A DNA stretch of 34,081 bases from positions 1 to 34,081 of the forward strand of contig JACMJL010000315.1 in the NCBI GenBank assembly GCA_014380625.1, given 5' to 3'. Numbering within the stretch: position 1 is the stretch's first letter; every line of letters begins with the position of its first letter. Shown here one piece after another: positions 17,415-26,082 of the stretch. The notes beneath the pieces are model-generated. The model worked only from the letters and a program-made list of their open reading frames with translations, had not been told where the DNA came from and did no database searches. The DNA comes from Clostridiaceae bacterium (GTDB lineage Bacteria > Bacillota > Clostridia > Clostridiales > Clostridiaceae). A program made the position numbers and the translations under genes.

Positions 17415-17723
17415 TTAGCTATGACTATCTAAAAGAAACTTTTGAAAGGACTTCAATGCATCTATTTTTTTATTATAAACTATATTTTCTTCTTTAATTC
17501 TATTAATCTCCCTGTTTTGCTTATTTAATTCCTTTTTAATAGTATTAAGCTCCGATAAAAGATTATCTTTTTCTTTTCTCTTTTTTTCCAATATAGAATT
17601 ATACATTAATTTAATAATTCCATTTTTATTTGATTCAAACTTTATACTATTTATAAACTTATTAATAAATACTTTTGCGTAATTATTAATTTTTGTTATA
17701 ATGTTTATTAATAACTCTTTCAT
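17415..17723 (-). CDS. Small coiled-coil protein, unknown function
   Basis: A 102-residue protein of no family I recognise. Residues 1-45 are rich in Ile, Asn and Lys and may form amphipathic helices. Residues 46-95 (KKRKEKDNLLSELNTIKKE onward) show heptad-like spacing typical of a coiled coil. AAAGAGGTG lies upstream of the ATG. It is 26 bases upstream of the oxidoreductase gene on the same strand, so the two may be co-transcribed. A divergent gene of similar layout (amphipathic start, then coiled coil) begins at 17822. Confidence 0.5.
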   Translation of the reverse strand: MKELLINIITKINNYAKVFINKFINSIKFESNKNGIIKLMYNSILEKKRKEKDNLLSELNTIKKELNKQNREINRIKEENIVYNKKIDALKSFQKFLLDSHS

Positions 17724-17821
17724 AAAAACACCTCTTTTATAACAGTGTAAGGGAGAACCCAGATAAAATACTAAGTCATAGTTGCTGTCTTAAATAGGAA
17801 TATTCCTCGAAAGGAGATTAT

Positions 17822-18280
17822 ATGAATAAAAATTATTTTACCAACCTGAAATTTTTCAGTAGTATTTATCTTAAACTTAAAGAAAAAACAGTCAATTCAC
17901 TAGACCTTAAAGTAAAAGGATTGGAAAATCAAATAGAAAAAGAAAAAAAACTACTTGAAGAAAATAATCAATATTTGGATATAATCTTATTGGAAAACAC
18001 TTCAATAAAGGGAGAGTATTATAATCATCTAAAATTATTTAAAAACGAAAATAAGAGCATATCCATAAGGAATAATAATTACAATATATCAATATGGGAA
18101 AATGTATTTATACGAAAACAATTATCCTATTACGTAATTCAAACTAAAAAAGAAGAAGATATTTATACTTTCAATAAAAGTATGAACAATTTTATTGATT
18201 ATTTTTTAACCCTAGATTACAGTATCGTTGTACTTTCAGTTTCGGAAAAAAGAATTACACTTCAATTAAGGCTACTTTAA
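17822..18280 (+). CDS. Small coiled-coil protein, unknown function
   Basis: A 152-residue protein with AAAGGAG at good distance from the ATG. Residues 1-25 are aromatic and basic, residues 28-60 (VKGLENQIEKEKKLLEENN) form a clear coiled coil, and the C-terminal 90 residues look globular and strand-rich (YYVIQTKKEEDIYTF, YSIVVLSVSEKRITLQLRL). I do not recognise the family. It is transcribed divergently from the coiled-coil gene at 17723 and its last 9 bases overlap, tail to tail, the end of the GGDEF-EAL gene. A 12-base perfect palindrome, AGGAATATTCCT (17796-17807), precedes its ribosome site. Confidence 0.55.
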   Translation: MNKNYFTNLKFFSSIYLKLKEKTVNSLDLKVKGLENQIEKEKKLLEENNQYLDIILLENTSIKGEYYNHLKLFKNENKSISIRNNNYNISIWENVFIRKQLSYYVIQTKKEEDIYTFNKSMNNFIDYFLTLDYSIVVLSVSEKRITLQLRLL

Positions 18281-21139
18281 ATTGAAACTACCTTCTTTAA
18301 GCAATTTCTCTGCAACATCAGCTGGTACAGGCTTACTGAAGAGATACCCTTGAACTTTATCACAATTTTGTGCTTTTAATAAGTTTAACTGCTGTTCATA
18401 TTCTACACCTTCTGCAACCACCTCTAATTCCATTTTATGAGCCAATTGAATTATTCCAAAAGCAATAGCTTCTTCCTTACTGTTTAGACAAATTCCATCA
18501 ATAAAGGACTTGTCTATTTTTAAAGTATTAATTGGCAATCTTCTTAAATAATTGAAGGAGGAATATCCCGTACCAAAATCGTCTAGCGCAATTTTAATCC
18601 CCATATTTCGTAGTCCTTCTAAAATTTTCACATTCTTCTCCAATGACCTCATTAAAACAGTTTCCGTTATTTCAATTTCTAAAAACTCAGGTCTTAAATC
18701 AGCCTCTCTTAATATCTTTGTTATAACCTCTGTAAAATTACCCTGCTGAAATTGTATACAAGAAATATTTACTGATATACATCCAAATTCATATCCCTTG
18801 TCTCTCCATTCTTTGTTTTTTAAACAAGCATTTTTTAGGCACCATTCGCCGATTTCTTTTATTAAGCCACATTCCTCAGCTATAGGAATAAATTCTGTAG
18901 GGGATATAAATCCCATGTTCTCATAATTTAATCTTAGTAGAGCCTCGAACCCAGTAATTTTATTATTTTTAATATCAACCTGAGGTTGATAATAAAGTTC
19001 AAAACTATTTTTATTTAGTGCTCTTCTTAAGATTGCCTCTATTTTAATTCTTCGCTCTAAACCATAATGCATTTTTTCATCAAAAAAAGCATACATGTTT
19101 TTTCCTGAAGCTTTTGCAGTGTACATTGCTGTATCAGCATTTTTAAGAATAGTGGTTGAAGTATCCCCATCTTGATGATAAAGGGCTATTCCTATGCTAG
19201 CTGTGGTATATACTATTTTTTCATATATACTAAAAGGCTCATTAAAGATGTTTAATATAATTTCCGCAAATTTTATTATCTCATTTTGGTTATAAACCGC
19301 AGGTTTTAAAATAATAAATTCATCTCCACCAAATCTACATACAGTACTATTATCCTCTATATTCTCTGTAAATTTTTCTGATATTACTTCTAATAATCTG
19401 TCACCATAGTCATGTCCAAGTGTATCATTGATATTTTTAAAATTATCAAGATCGATAAACATTACTGCCCCAGCGGAAGATTTGTTATTTAATTCTGTTT
19501 CTAACTTTTCTATAAATATAGCTCTATTGGGTAATTTAGTTAATGCATCATAATAGGCCATATATTTTATTTTTTCTTCTATTTCCTTCCTTTCAGAAAT
19601 GTCTGACATGGAGCCAGCTATTTTAATTACCTCATCCTGCGCATTTCGTAATGCCTTGCCTCTAATTAGCATCCATTTATAACTTCCATCTCTAAGTTGA
19701 ATTCTAAACTCGCACTTATAAAATTCCGTTTTATTTTCTATATGATCTCTTGCAGTTTTTAAAACTCTTTGCAAATCAGCTTTATGCACTAGCTTCATAA
19801 AACTTCTAAATGATCTTTTTTCAATTACTGAATTATCTACTATCTCATTCCACTTTTCTGAAACATAGATTTCTTTAGTTTTAACATTAATTTCCCAAAT
19901 TATATCATTTGAACCTTCTACTGCTAGTTTATATTTTTCCTCGCTATTTCTTAAAAATTCTTCGTTTATCTGAAGATCCTCATATTGCGCACGTAATTCT
20001 TCTTCTGTTGCACTAAGTTCTTCATGTACCGCGGCTAACTCTTCATGGCTCAGATTTAACTTATTTAACATTACATTAAAATTTTTCGACAGTTGACCAA
20101 ATTCATTTTTTGATTCAAATTCGCATTTTGAATTCAGATTACCATTTGCTGCTTTATCCATAGCTTCTATTAGTTTACTAATAGGTTTAGTTATTGATTT
20201 AGAAAATTTTATGCTTGTGATTATTGATATTATAATAAAAACAAAAGTGGTAACTAAAATTAATATAAGTACAAATGTAGCTGGCTCATTCATTTCCGAC
20301 TTGTTTTGTGCAAAAACTATAATCCAATTTATATCTGGAATGATACCATAGACCATATACTTTTCTTCACCTTGATAAATGTAAGCTCCATTTCCATTAG
20401 GAACTTTCTCACCTTTTTTAAGCTTACCTACAAGCTTATTGACAGTTGAATTTTCTATAGGCTTCCCAACCCTATTAATATCCGGATGAGCTACTATTAT
20501 TCCTTCATTATCAACTATATATGCATAGCCTTTATTTCCTAATTGCACATTAGCAATTTTATTTTTAAAAAACTCTAATTTTATAGTATTGCAGAGTACC
20601 CCAACTACTCTTCCATCTTTATCAAGAATAGATGTAGACATCACTACAACTTTTTCTCCACTTAATTTTGATAAAACAATATTACTTGTAACGGTTTTTG
20701 ATTTCAATCCTGCTTTAAAATAATGTGTATCACTAACACTTCTATTTAGTAGCTCCTTATTTCCACTTAGGATTATTCTACCATTAAGGTTTGCAACAAA
20801 AATGCTTTCAAGTTCTGTAGATTCTGTTAATGTTTTTGATAATATTAGATTAGCCTCATCTATTAATTTAGCTTTTAACTCACTGCTAGTATTAATTCCT
20901 TCAGCTTCTAATACATCTTCGATTTCATGAATTCTTGCAATGAGTCCAATATCTTTCTTCTGTGAGTTAATTATATTTGTTAAATTTTCGTTGTTATTTT
21001 CAGATATATGAATAATTCTATTCTTACTTACTTCAATTATTTTGCTAGACGTATAATTATACACAAGAATGCTTAAAATTATTAATGGGAATGAAACTAA
21101 AGATATAATTGCAATTTGGACTTTTCTTCTTAATAACAT
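18272..21139 (-). CDS. Membrane receptor with dCache, HAMP, PAS, GGDEF and EAL domains
   Basis: A 955-residue c-di-GMP signalling protein. Order: transmembrane segment (about 9-30), extracytoplasmic double-Cache sensor (about 35-275), second transmembrane segment (about 285-308), HAMP (about 310-362), coiled coil, PAS/PAC (about 405-525, ending GSMSDISERKE), GGDEF (about 530-690) and EAL (about 700-950). The cyclase signature is intact (CRFGGDEF); the product-inhibition RxxD is not visible, NIED being at that position. The phosphodiesterase side has EALLR, NIS, ITET, LDDFGTGYSS, KIDKSF and AEGVE, so catalytic residues look complete. Either activity may dominate. The ligand is unknown, but Cache domains often bind small organic molecules. 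The ATG has only a weak AGGAG site (TAAAGGAGAA). Confidence 0.92.
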   Translation of the reverse strand: MLLRRKVQIAIISLVSFPLIILSILVYNYTSSKIIEVSKNRIIHISENNNENLTNIINSQKKDIGLIARIHEIEDVLEAEGINTSSELKAKLIDEANLILSKTLTESTELESIFVANLNGRIILSGNKELLNRSVSDTHYFKAGLKSKTVTSNIVLSKLSGEKVVVMSTSILDKDGRVVGVLCNTIKLEFFKNKIANVQLGNKGYAYIVDNEGIIVAHPDINRVGKPIENSTVNKLVGKLKKGEKVPNGNGAYIYQGEEKYMVYGIIPDINWIIVFAQNKSEMNEPATFVLILILVTTFVFIIISIITSIKFSKSITKPISKLIEAMDKAANGNLNSKCEFESKNEFGQLSKNFNVMLNKLNLSHEELAAVHEELSATEEELRAQYEDLQINEEFLRNSEEKYKLAVEGSNDIIWEINVKTKEIYVSEKWNEIVDNSVIEKRSFRSFMKLVHKADLQRVLKTARDHIENKTEFYKCEFRIQLRDGSYKWMLIRGKALRNAQDEVIKIAGSMSDISERKEIEEKIKYMAYYDALTKLPNRAIFIEKLETELNNKSSAGAVMFIDLDNFKNINDTLGHDYGDRLLEVISEKFTENIEDNSTVCRFGGDEFIILKPAVYNQNEIIKFAEIILNIFNEPFSIYEKIVYTTASIGIALYHQDGDTSTTILKNADTAMYTAKASGKNMYAFFDEKMHYGLERRIKIEAILRRALNKNSFELYYQPQVDIKNNKITGFEALLRLNYENMGFISPTEFIPIAEECGLIKEIGEWCLKNACLKNKEWRDKGYEFGCISVNISCIQFQQGNFTEVITKILREADLRPEFLEIEITETVLMRSLEKNVKILEGLRNMGIKIALDDFGTGYSSFNYLRRLPINTLKIDKSFIDGICLNSKEEAIAFGIIQLAHKMELEVVAEGVEYEQQLNLLKAQNCDKVQGYLFSKPVPADVAEKLLKEGSFNLK

Positions 21140-21306
21140 CTATTATTCTCCTTTATTTTACAAAATTATCTAAAATACATCACTCATCCATTTTAATTAT
21201 AACTGTTATTCTTCTGTTTTTCTATAAATCCAGCAAACTTTATAATTATATTACCTTTTATAATAAAGTTCCCTGTTATTGAGGAAAATGTAGAAATACT
21301 AATAAA

Positions 21307-21347
21307 AAGACATGCTGTTACCTCTCTTGGAAGTATAAACATGTCTT
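21307..21347 (-). terminator. Terminator of the Cys-rich gene at 21383
   Basis: On the minus strand AAGACATG (21347-21340) pairs with CATGTCTT (21314-21307), with a long partly paired loop, followed by T residues. The paralogue at 30544 ends with a related AGACAT-type stem. Confidence 0.65.
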
Positions 21348-21382
21348 AGCTTTCTTATTCCAGTAATAATTCTATATAATTA

Positions 21383-21763
21383 TTACCCTCTATTAAAGGA
21401 ATTTTCCTCAAAAAGTTCTTCAAGAATTGTGTCACAATCAACAATAACTTCACAAATGCAACTTATACATACAAATCTATAATTGAAGTCATCTTTAATA
21501 ACCACTGTATTATCCATAACAGCAATAACTCTAGCATCTTCTATAAAACAGTGATTTGAGCATGCATCTAGTACGATATCTACTCTGTTTTCATCGTCGT
21601 CATCTTCTGCGATTAATATTAATAGACTCTTTATACTTGTTGGAAATAAAGATCTTCTTCTATCAATACTTATATTTCTAGATGTTTTGCATGGATCACT
21701 AGTGGTATCATCCTTAGAACCACAACCACAGCCACAACTACCTTTTTTTCCTGATTTACTCAT
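21383..21763 (-). CDS. Cys-rich small protein, paralogue of the 30544 gene; probable spore-surface component
   Basis: A 126-residue protein from ATG 21763 (GGGAG is 9 bases upstream; the ATG at 21772 overlaps the ribosome site). The N-terminus holds a CGCGCG cluster. A hydrophobic segment (SLLILIAEDDDDENR) is followed by DACSNHCFIEDARVIAVMD and a C-terminal CISCICEVIVDCD. The Cys pattern is fully shared with the protein at 30544-30948, and the two are near-identical over the last 85 residues. No family is recognised. The shared sigma-K-like upstream element and its spore-type neighbours at the other locus suggest a coat or exosporium protein; metal binding or disulphide cross-linking through the conserved Cys is possible. 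Confidence 0.7.
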   Translation of the reverse strand: MSKSGKKGSCGCGCGSKDDTTSDPCKTSRNISIDRRRSLFPTSIKSLLILIAEDDDDENRVDIVLDACSNHCFIEDARVIAVMDNTVVIKDDFNYRFVCISCICEVIVDCDTILEELFEENSFNRG

Positions 21764-21813
21764 TTTATTCATCTCCCACTTGGATATTATATAAGTAATA
21801 GTCTCTTCACTTA

Positions 21814-21840
21814 TATAATATCCGCTGGATAAAAAGATGT
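21814..21840 (-). promoter_or_regulatory. Candidate sigma-K-type promoter of the 21383 gene
   Basis: On the minus strand AC (21840-21839), 16 bases, then GATATTATA (21822-21814), fitting AC-16-CATAnnnTA except for the first base of the -10. The paralogue at 30544 has the same element with the same spacing. Confidence 0.4.
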
Positions 21841-21892
21841 TCCCAAATTAATTAAATGTTTTTAAAAGGTATTGTAGTTCCTATTATATTTT

Positions 21893-22456
21893 TTAATCTA
21901 GTTCGAAATTTAATAAATTCTCTGTTTTAATTAAATCCTTTAATTCTTCTTTAGCAGTTAAATAAAAATTGTTGGTTAAAAACTTCTTAATCCCCCGCCC
22001 TTTAAAATCCGCTATTTGGGGAAGTATGCAACCTTGATTTTCACTATAGAAGTGTTTTGCCCCAGTAGAATTTCGTTGTATTTCTTTTATCTTTTCGTAA
22101 GATATTTCTAAATAATAGCTATGTATATTTATACTTTCATCCGCATAAGTAGATAATAATTTTATTTCTTTACTTGATTTTTCATTAATTATAAAAGCAA
22201 ATTCTTCTTTTGACTCTCTTATAACTGCTTGAATTAAATCCTCGCCTTTATTTACTAAGCCACCGGGGAAACCTAAAGTTCCATCCCACCTAAGTTGCAT
22301 TAATACTAAGGGAATTAGCAATTCTCTTTGTTGAGGACCAGTCTCATCATAATCCCTATAAACCTGACATTCCCTAGCAAATGGTATTAAAAAAACGCTT
22401 TGACTTTTTCCATCTTGAATTAAGCCCTTTGTAATTTTAACGTACACCTTTATCAC
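21893..22456 (-). CDS. Nudix hydrolase, NUDT16-like
   Basis: A 187-residue protein with a Nudix box that reads GLVNKGEDLIQAVIRESKEE: G-x5-E-x7-R-E-x-x-E-E is kept, while the final Gly-hydrophobic pair is replaced by Phe-Ala. The preceding LVLMQLRWDGTLGFPGG strongly resembles the corresponding segment of NUDT16-type (inosine diphosphatase or decapping-like) hydrolases rather than MutT. Substrate is not determinable here. The start is uncertain: GTG 22456 or GTG 22447. Divergent from the CBO0543-type gene at 22582. Confidence 0.8.
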   Translation of the reverse strand: MIKVYVKITKGLIQDGKSQSVFLIPFARECQVYRDYDETGPQQRELLIPLVLMQLRWDGTLGFPGGLVNKGEDLIQAVIRESKEEFAFIINEKSSKEIKLLSTYADESINIHSYYLEISYEKIKEIQRNSTGAKHFYSENQGCILPQIADFKGRGIKKFLTNNFYLTAKEELKDLIKTENLLNFELD

Positions 22457-22581
22457 CGTCCTTACCCAGGTAGTTTTCCCAATTTCTTATTAATGATTAC
22501 TATTAATAATTTAATATCTTTGGGTAAAAATAAATAATAGAACTTATCTAATATAAAACTTAATTAAAGGATCTGATTAAC

Positions 22582-22938
22582 ATGTATCATGTAGTCTATT
22601 GCATATTATTTGTATTTGTTTGCTGGATAAAGGGAGATTGGAAAAACTGGAGAAAATATTATCCTACAATATTGTTCTTTGCATTAGGAGAGATGGAACT
22701 CAACTTTATATTTTATAAACACTCCCTTTGGGAATATACTTCACCAAACTTCACACATACATTTATTACTTTTTTATGGGATGGTTGGAATTTAGCCTAT
22801 TCTACTGTGTTCGATATATTAATATTTATGCTTCTATATCTACACTTTAAAAAACCTTTATTTGCTTGCTTTGTAGTTATATTTTTAATCCCACTATTTA
22901 TTCACTTAACTAAGTTGCCTTTAAACAATATAAAGTAG
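22582..22938 (+). CDS. CBO0543-type membrane protein, short form
   Basis: A 118-residue membrane protein with about three hydrophobic helices. The start KGDWKNWRKYYPTILFF and the end KKPLFACFVV...KLPLNNIK align with the ends of the 168-residue protein at 28883-29389 (LGDWRNWKIYYPTILFF and KKPIYAWIVA...KIPYNSIR). The short form lacks an internal block of about 50 residues, between HTF and the W-rich segment. Function is unknown; the family name is from recall of the clostridial CBO0543 group. The ribosome site (AAAGGATC) is moderate. Confidence 0.7.
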   Translation: MYHVVYCILFVFVCWIKGDWKNWRKYYPTILFFALGEMELNFIFYKHSLWEYTSPNFTHTFITFLWDGWNLAYSTVFDILIFMLLYLHFKKPLFACFVVIFLIPLFIHLTKLPLNNIK

Positions 22939-23040
22939 TCTGATTAATAGACTAATTATGATATAATGTTTATATTAGGACTAGTTAACAGTACTTATAG
23001 TAAATTAGGTGTTTTATTGTAATTAAATCGAGGTGAATTT

Positions 23041-25155
23041 ATGGTTAGATTTCCTTATTTAGATAGTTTAAAACTTAAAAACAGACTCTTAATTTATATG
23101 ATTGGATTAATCTTACTATCTTGTTTTTCGGTTGGAACATCAAGTTATTTTATTGCAAAGAATGCTCTTGATAACAAAGGCAAAGTAATCTTAAAAAACG
23201 GTGTAGAAATGGCTCTGCTGTTAATAGATTCGCAGAATAATTCTGTTAAAAAGGGTACAATCTCCTTAGTTGAAGCCCAAGAATATGTAAAAGAATATTT
23301 GCTTGGCAAAAAAAATGAAAATGGTTTAAGATTTATGCAACATAATATAGACTTGGGCGAGAATGGCTATTTTATCGCCTATAGTCAAAATGGTATCGAA
23401 CTTATGCATCCAACTCTAGAGGGCCAGAATGTTTGGAATGTTACAGACAAAAGTAATAGTTCCTTTTTATTGGTTCAAGATCAGATTAAAAAGGCACTGT
23501 CTGGTGGAGGATATTCCTACTATACATGGAATAAACCTAATTCTAATGAATTTGGTAAAAAAGTAAGTTATTCTAAATTAGATAAAAACTGGGGATGGGT
23601 CATTACAGCAACTGCCTATGTGAAGGATTACAATAAGGGTGCATATAGTATTATGTTTATAATGATTTTTGCTACCCTAATCATGTTACTAATTGGTATA
23701 CTTTTTTCAATTCATTTTATTAAAGGTATAACAGATCCATTAGTAAAAGTAGTTCAAAGTATGAAACTGGCGGAAAAAGGTCTTTATTCAGGTATTATCG
23801 GTATCCATCGGAAAGATGAAATGGGGCAATTAGTGTCCGGCTTTAATGAAATGGTTTATTCTATAAATGATGCGTACCAAAATCTAATACTAAAAGAGGA
23901 AAAAATAAGTTATCTCGCATATTATGATCAACTAAGTGGCTTACATAATAGAAATAAGTTTAAGGAGCATGTAAATAGCCGAATTAATAATGGTTGCGGC
24001 CAAGCATATCTTATACTAATGGATATTAAAGATTTTAAGCTTATTAATTCAATACTTGGAAATGAGTTTGGAGACCAGATAATTAAGATAATTGGTTCAG
24101 TTTTTCAAAAACTTCAAATTGAAAATGATTTAATTGCAAGAATTAGTGGGAATGAATTTGCGGGATGGTTTGAGACCTGGAACGAATCTGAAATTATACA
24201 GAAGTTAGATAATTTAAAGCACCAGTTTACAGAAGAATTAATAAAAATAGATTTTAATCAGAAGTTTTATTTTCATATTAGCTATTGCGCATATCCCGAT
24301 CATGGATTTGATTTTGAAAGTTGCTACAAAAATGCTACTGTGGCCTTAAAAATTGCTAAAGAGAATAGCCCTACTATGATTTATAAGTTTAAGCAATCTA
24401 TGGCAGATTCAGTAGAGTATGAAGCAAAAATTATAAATTATATTGAAACTTCTATAATTGAAGATGATTTTTTAGTATATTATCAAAATAAAGTTAGCAT
24501 TAAAGATAATAAGGTTATAGGGGTTGAAGCCCTTGCAAGATGGAACTGCAAACAATTAGGCTTTATTAGTCCTGTAATTTTTATACCTGCTATTGATAAA
24601 GCAAACCTAACGGCTAGATTTTCAAAAATGATTATTGAAAAGGTGCTTATGGATTATCCATTACTGGAAAATAAATTTGGTGGTGGAATCACTGTTTCTA
24701 TTAATATTTCACCATTATTCTTTTTCGAGAAGGATTTTACTACTATTATTATAACTGCACTGAAGAACAGTGAGATAAACCCAAATAAAGTAATATTAGA
24801 GATAACTGAAGATATATTTATAAAGGACTTTGTAACTATTCAAAAAATTATTACTGAATTAAAAAGCTTTGGCATAAAAATATCTTTAGATGACTTTGGC
24901 ACTGGTTATTCCTCTTTAAATTACGTTAAAAATATTGATTTCGATGAAATAAAAGTAGACAAATCTTTAATTCAAGGACTATCAACAGATGCGAGAGTCT
25001 TTAGCTTACTAAAATCCATCGACCAAATTGCAAAAACTTATAATTACTCTGTGGTAGCAGAAGGTGTGGAAACAGTTGATGAATTAAATATGATTGCAGA
25101 AGCTGGCTTCGATATCGTGCAAGGTTTTATCTATTCAAGGCCTGAGCCTATTTAA
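23041..25155 (+). CDS. Membrane c-di-GMP phosphodiesterase: Cache, HAMP, degenerate GGDEF, EAL
   Basis: A 704-residue protein: transmembrane segment (about 15-37), single-Cache sensor (about 40-195, with DLGENGYFIAYSQNG and the HPTLEGQNVW motif), transmembrane segment (about 200-222), HAMP (about 222-275), GGDEF-like (about 290-440) and EAL (about 450-700). The GGDEF motif is degenerate (ARISGNEF), so cyclase activity is unlikely; such domains can act as GTP or regulatory sites. The EAL domain keeps VEALARW, INIS, EITED, LDDFGTGYSS, KVDKSL and AEGVET, consistent with an active phosphodiesterase. GAGGTG precedes the ATG. It is convergent with korB, with a hairpin between. Confidence 0.92.
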   Translation: MVRFPYLDSLKLKNRLLIYMIGLILLSCFSVGTSSYFIAKNALDNKGKVILKNGVEMALLLIDSQNNSVKKGTISLVEAQEYVKEYLLGKKNENGLRFMQHNIDLGENGYFIAYSQNGIELMHPTLEGQNVWNVTDKSNSSFLLVQDQIKKALSGGGYSYYTWNKPNSNEFGKKVSYSKLDKNWGWVITATAYVKDYNKGAYSIMFIMIFATLIMLLIGILFSIHFIKGITDPLVKVVQSMKLAEKGLYSGIIGIHRKDEMGQLVSGFNEMVYSINDAYQNLILKEEKISYLAYYDQLSGLHNRNKFKEHVNSRINNGCGQAYLILMDIKDFKLINSILGNEFGDQIIKIIGSVFQKLQIENDLIARISGNEFAGWFETWNESEIIQKLDNLKHQFTEELIKIDFNQKFYFHISYCAYPDHGFDFESCYKNATVALKIAKENSPTMIYKFKQSMADSVEYEAKIINYIETSIIEDDFLVYYQNKVSIKDNKVIGVEALARWNCKQLGFISPVIFIPAIDKANLTARFSKMIIEKVLMDYPLLENKFGGGITVSINISPLFFFEKDFTTIIITALKNSEINPNKVILEITEDIFIKDFVTIQKIITELKSFGIKISLDDFGTGYSSLNYVKNIDFDEIKVDKSLIQGLSTDARVFSLLKSIDQIAKTYNYSVVAEGVETVDELNMIAEAGFDIVQGFIYSRPEPI

Positions 25156-25174
25156 TTTAAAATAATTATAAAAA

Positions 25175-25217
25175 CAAGGGACTGTCTCAAAATAAAATCA
25201 ATTATTTTGAAACGGCC
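25175..25217. repeat. Imperfect palindrome, second copy of the 1662 element; bidirectional terminator
   Basis: CAAGGGACTGTCTCAAAAT (from 25175) pairs with ATTTTGAAACGGCCCCTTG (to 25213), with two mismatches and a wobble pair, flanked by A and T runs on the two sides. It sits between convergent genes (23041 plus and korB minus). Its core matches the palindrome at 1662-1703. Confidence 0.75.
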
Positions 25218-25229
25218 CCTTGTTTTTAT

Positions 25230-26081
25230 CTATTGAAAATCCTTAATAAAGCTACTAATCTTATCTATATCTATTTCACAATCTACTAAGGGCTTACCAT
25301 TCTTAAGAAAATCTAATTTATCCGTAAAATGAGGTTTTTCTTCTCTATATAACACTCCAACTGGAATCTTATCTCCCCATTCCATGGCCTTCTCCATTGC
25401 TTTTAACTTATTCGTCGGATCATAACTTTCATCAAGCATATATATCCTATTCTTATACCATTGATGTGTATTAACTTTATTAAAACTTACACAAGGTTGA
25501 AGGATGTCTACTAGAGAATATCCTTTGTGATTTATTGCCTGTAACATTATTGCCTTTAGTGATTCCTTATCATTACTAAAAGCTCTTGCCACAAAACCTG
25601 CTCCAAGTGTAATTGCAAGTAATACAGGGTTCATTGGTATATTATTTGAACCAAAGGGTTGCACCGTAGTCACATGTCCAACATCAGAGGTGGGTGATGC
25701 TTGGCCTTTTGTTAAACCATAAATCTGATTATCGTGAACAAAATGAGTTATATCAACATTTCTTCTTACATTATGAATAAAATGATTTCCACCCTCTCCA
25801 TAAGCATCACCTTCTCCTGTATCCACAATTACTGTCATAGCCTTATTAGCAATCTTTGCCGCTATAGCTGGTGGTAGAGACCTTCCATGAAGACCACAGA
25901 AACCATTTGTATTTATATATTGAGCAGTTTTAGCTGCTTGCCCAATTCCACCTACTATTAATACTTCATGAGGTTTCTTACCAAGTTCAATAAGTGTTTC
26001 CTTTAACGTAGCTAGTATGTTTATATCTCCACAACCGGGACACCATGCTGTTTCCGAAGTAGAAATCGTGAAATCGCTCAT
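25230..26081 (-). CDS. korB: 2-oxoacid:ferredoxin oxidoreductase, beta subunit
   Basis: A 283-residue ThDP-binding subunit. TAWCPGCGDINILATL near the N-terminus and CGLHGRS supply Cys for an iron-sulphur cluster; IVGGIGQAAKTAQYINT, then DTGEGDAYGEGGNHF and NQIYGLTKGQASPTS form the ThDP/Mg site, and QPCVSFN carries another conserved Cys. With the alpha subunit it should oxidatively decarboxylate a 2-oxo acid (2-oxoglutarate type by family) to an acyl-CoA using ferredoxin. Its start lies 1 base after the alpha-subunit stop; its AAGGAGG ribosome site is inside the last codons of korA. No separate ferredoxin-like delta subunit gene is present. Confidence 0.9.
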   Translation of the reverse strand: MSDFTISTSETAWCPGCGDINILATLKETLIELGKKPHEVLIVGGIGQAAKTAQYINTNGFCGLHGRSLPPAIAAKIANKAMTVIVDTGEGDAYGEGGNHFIHNVRRNVDITHFVHDNQIYGLTKGQASPTSDVGHVTTVQPFGSNNIPMNPVLLAITLGAGFVARAFSNDKESLKAIMLQAINHKGYSLVDILQPCVSFNKVNTHQWYKNRIYMLDESYDPTNKLKAMEKAMEWGDKIPVGVLYREEKPHFTDKLDFLKNGKPLVDCEIDIDKISSFIKDFQ

Positions 26082-26082
26082 T

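Noticed and set aside
23959-24180. Active diguanylate cyclase domain in the 23041 protein
   Set aside because: The signature reads SGNEF, so the catalytic GG(D/E)EF is lost; only the EAL domain is likely active.
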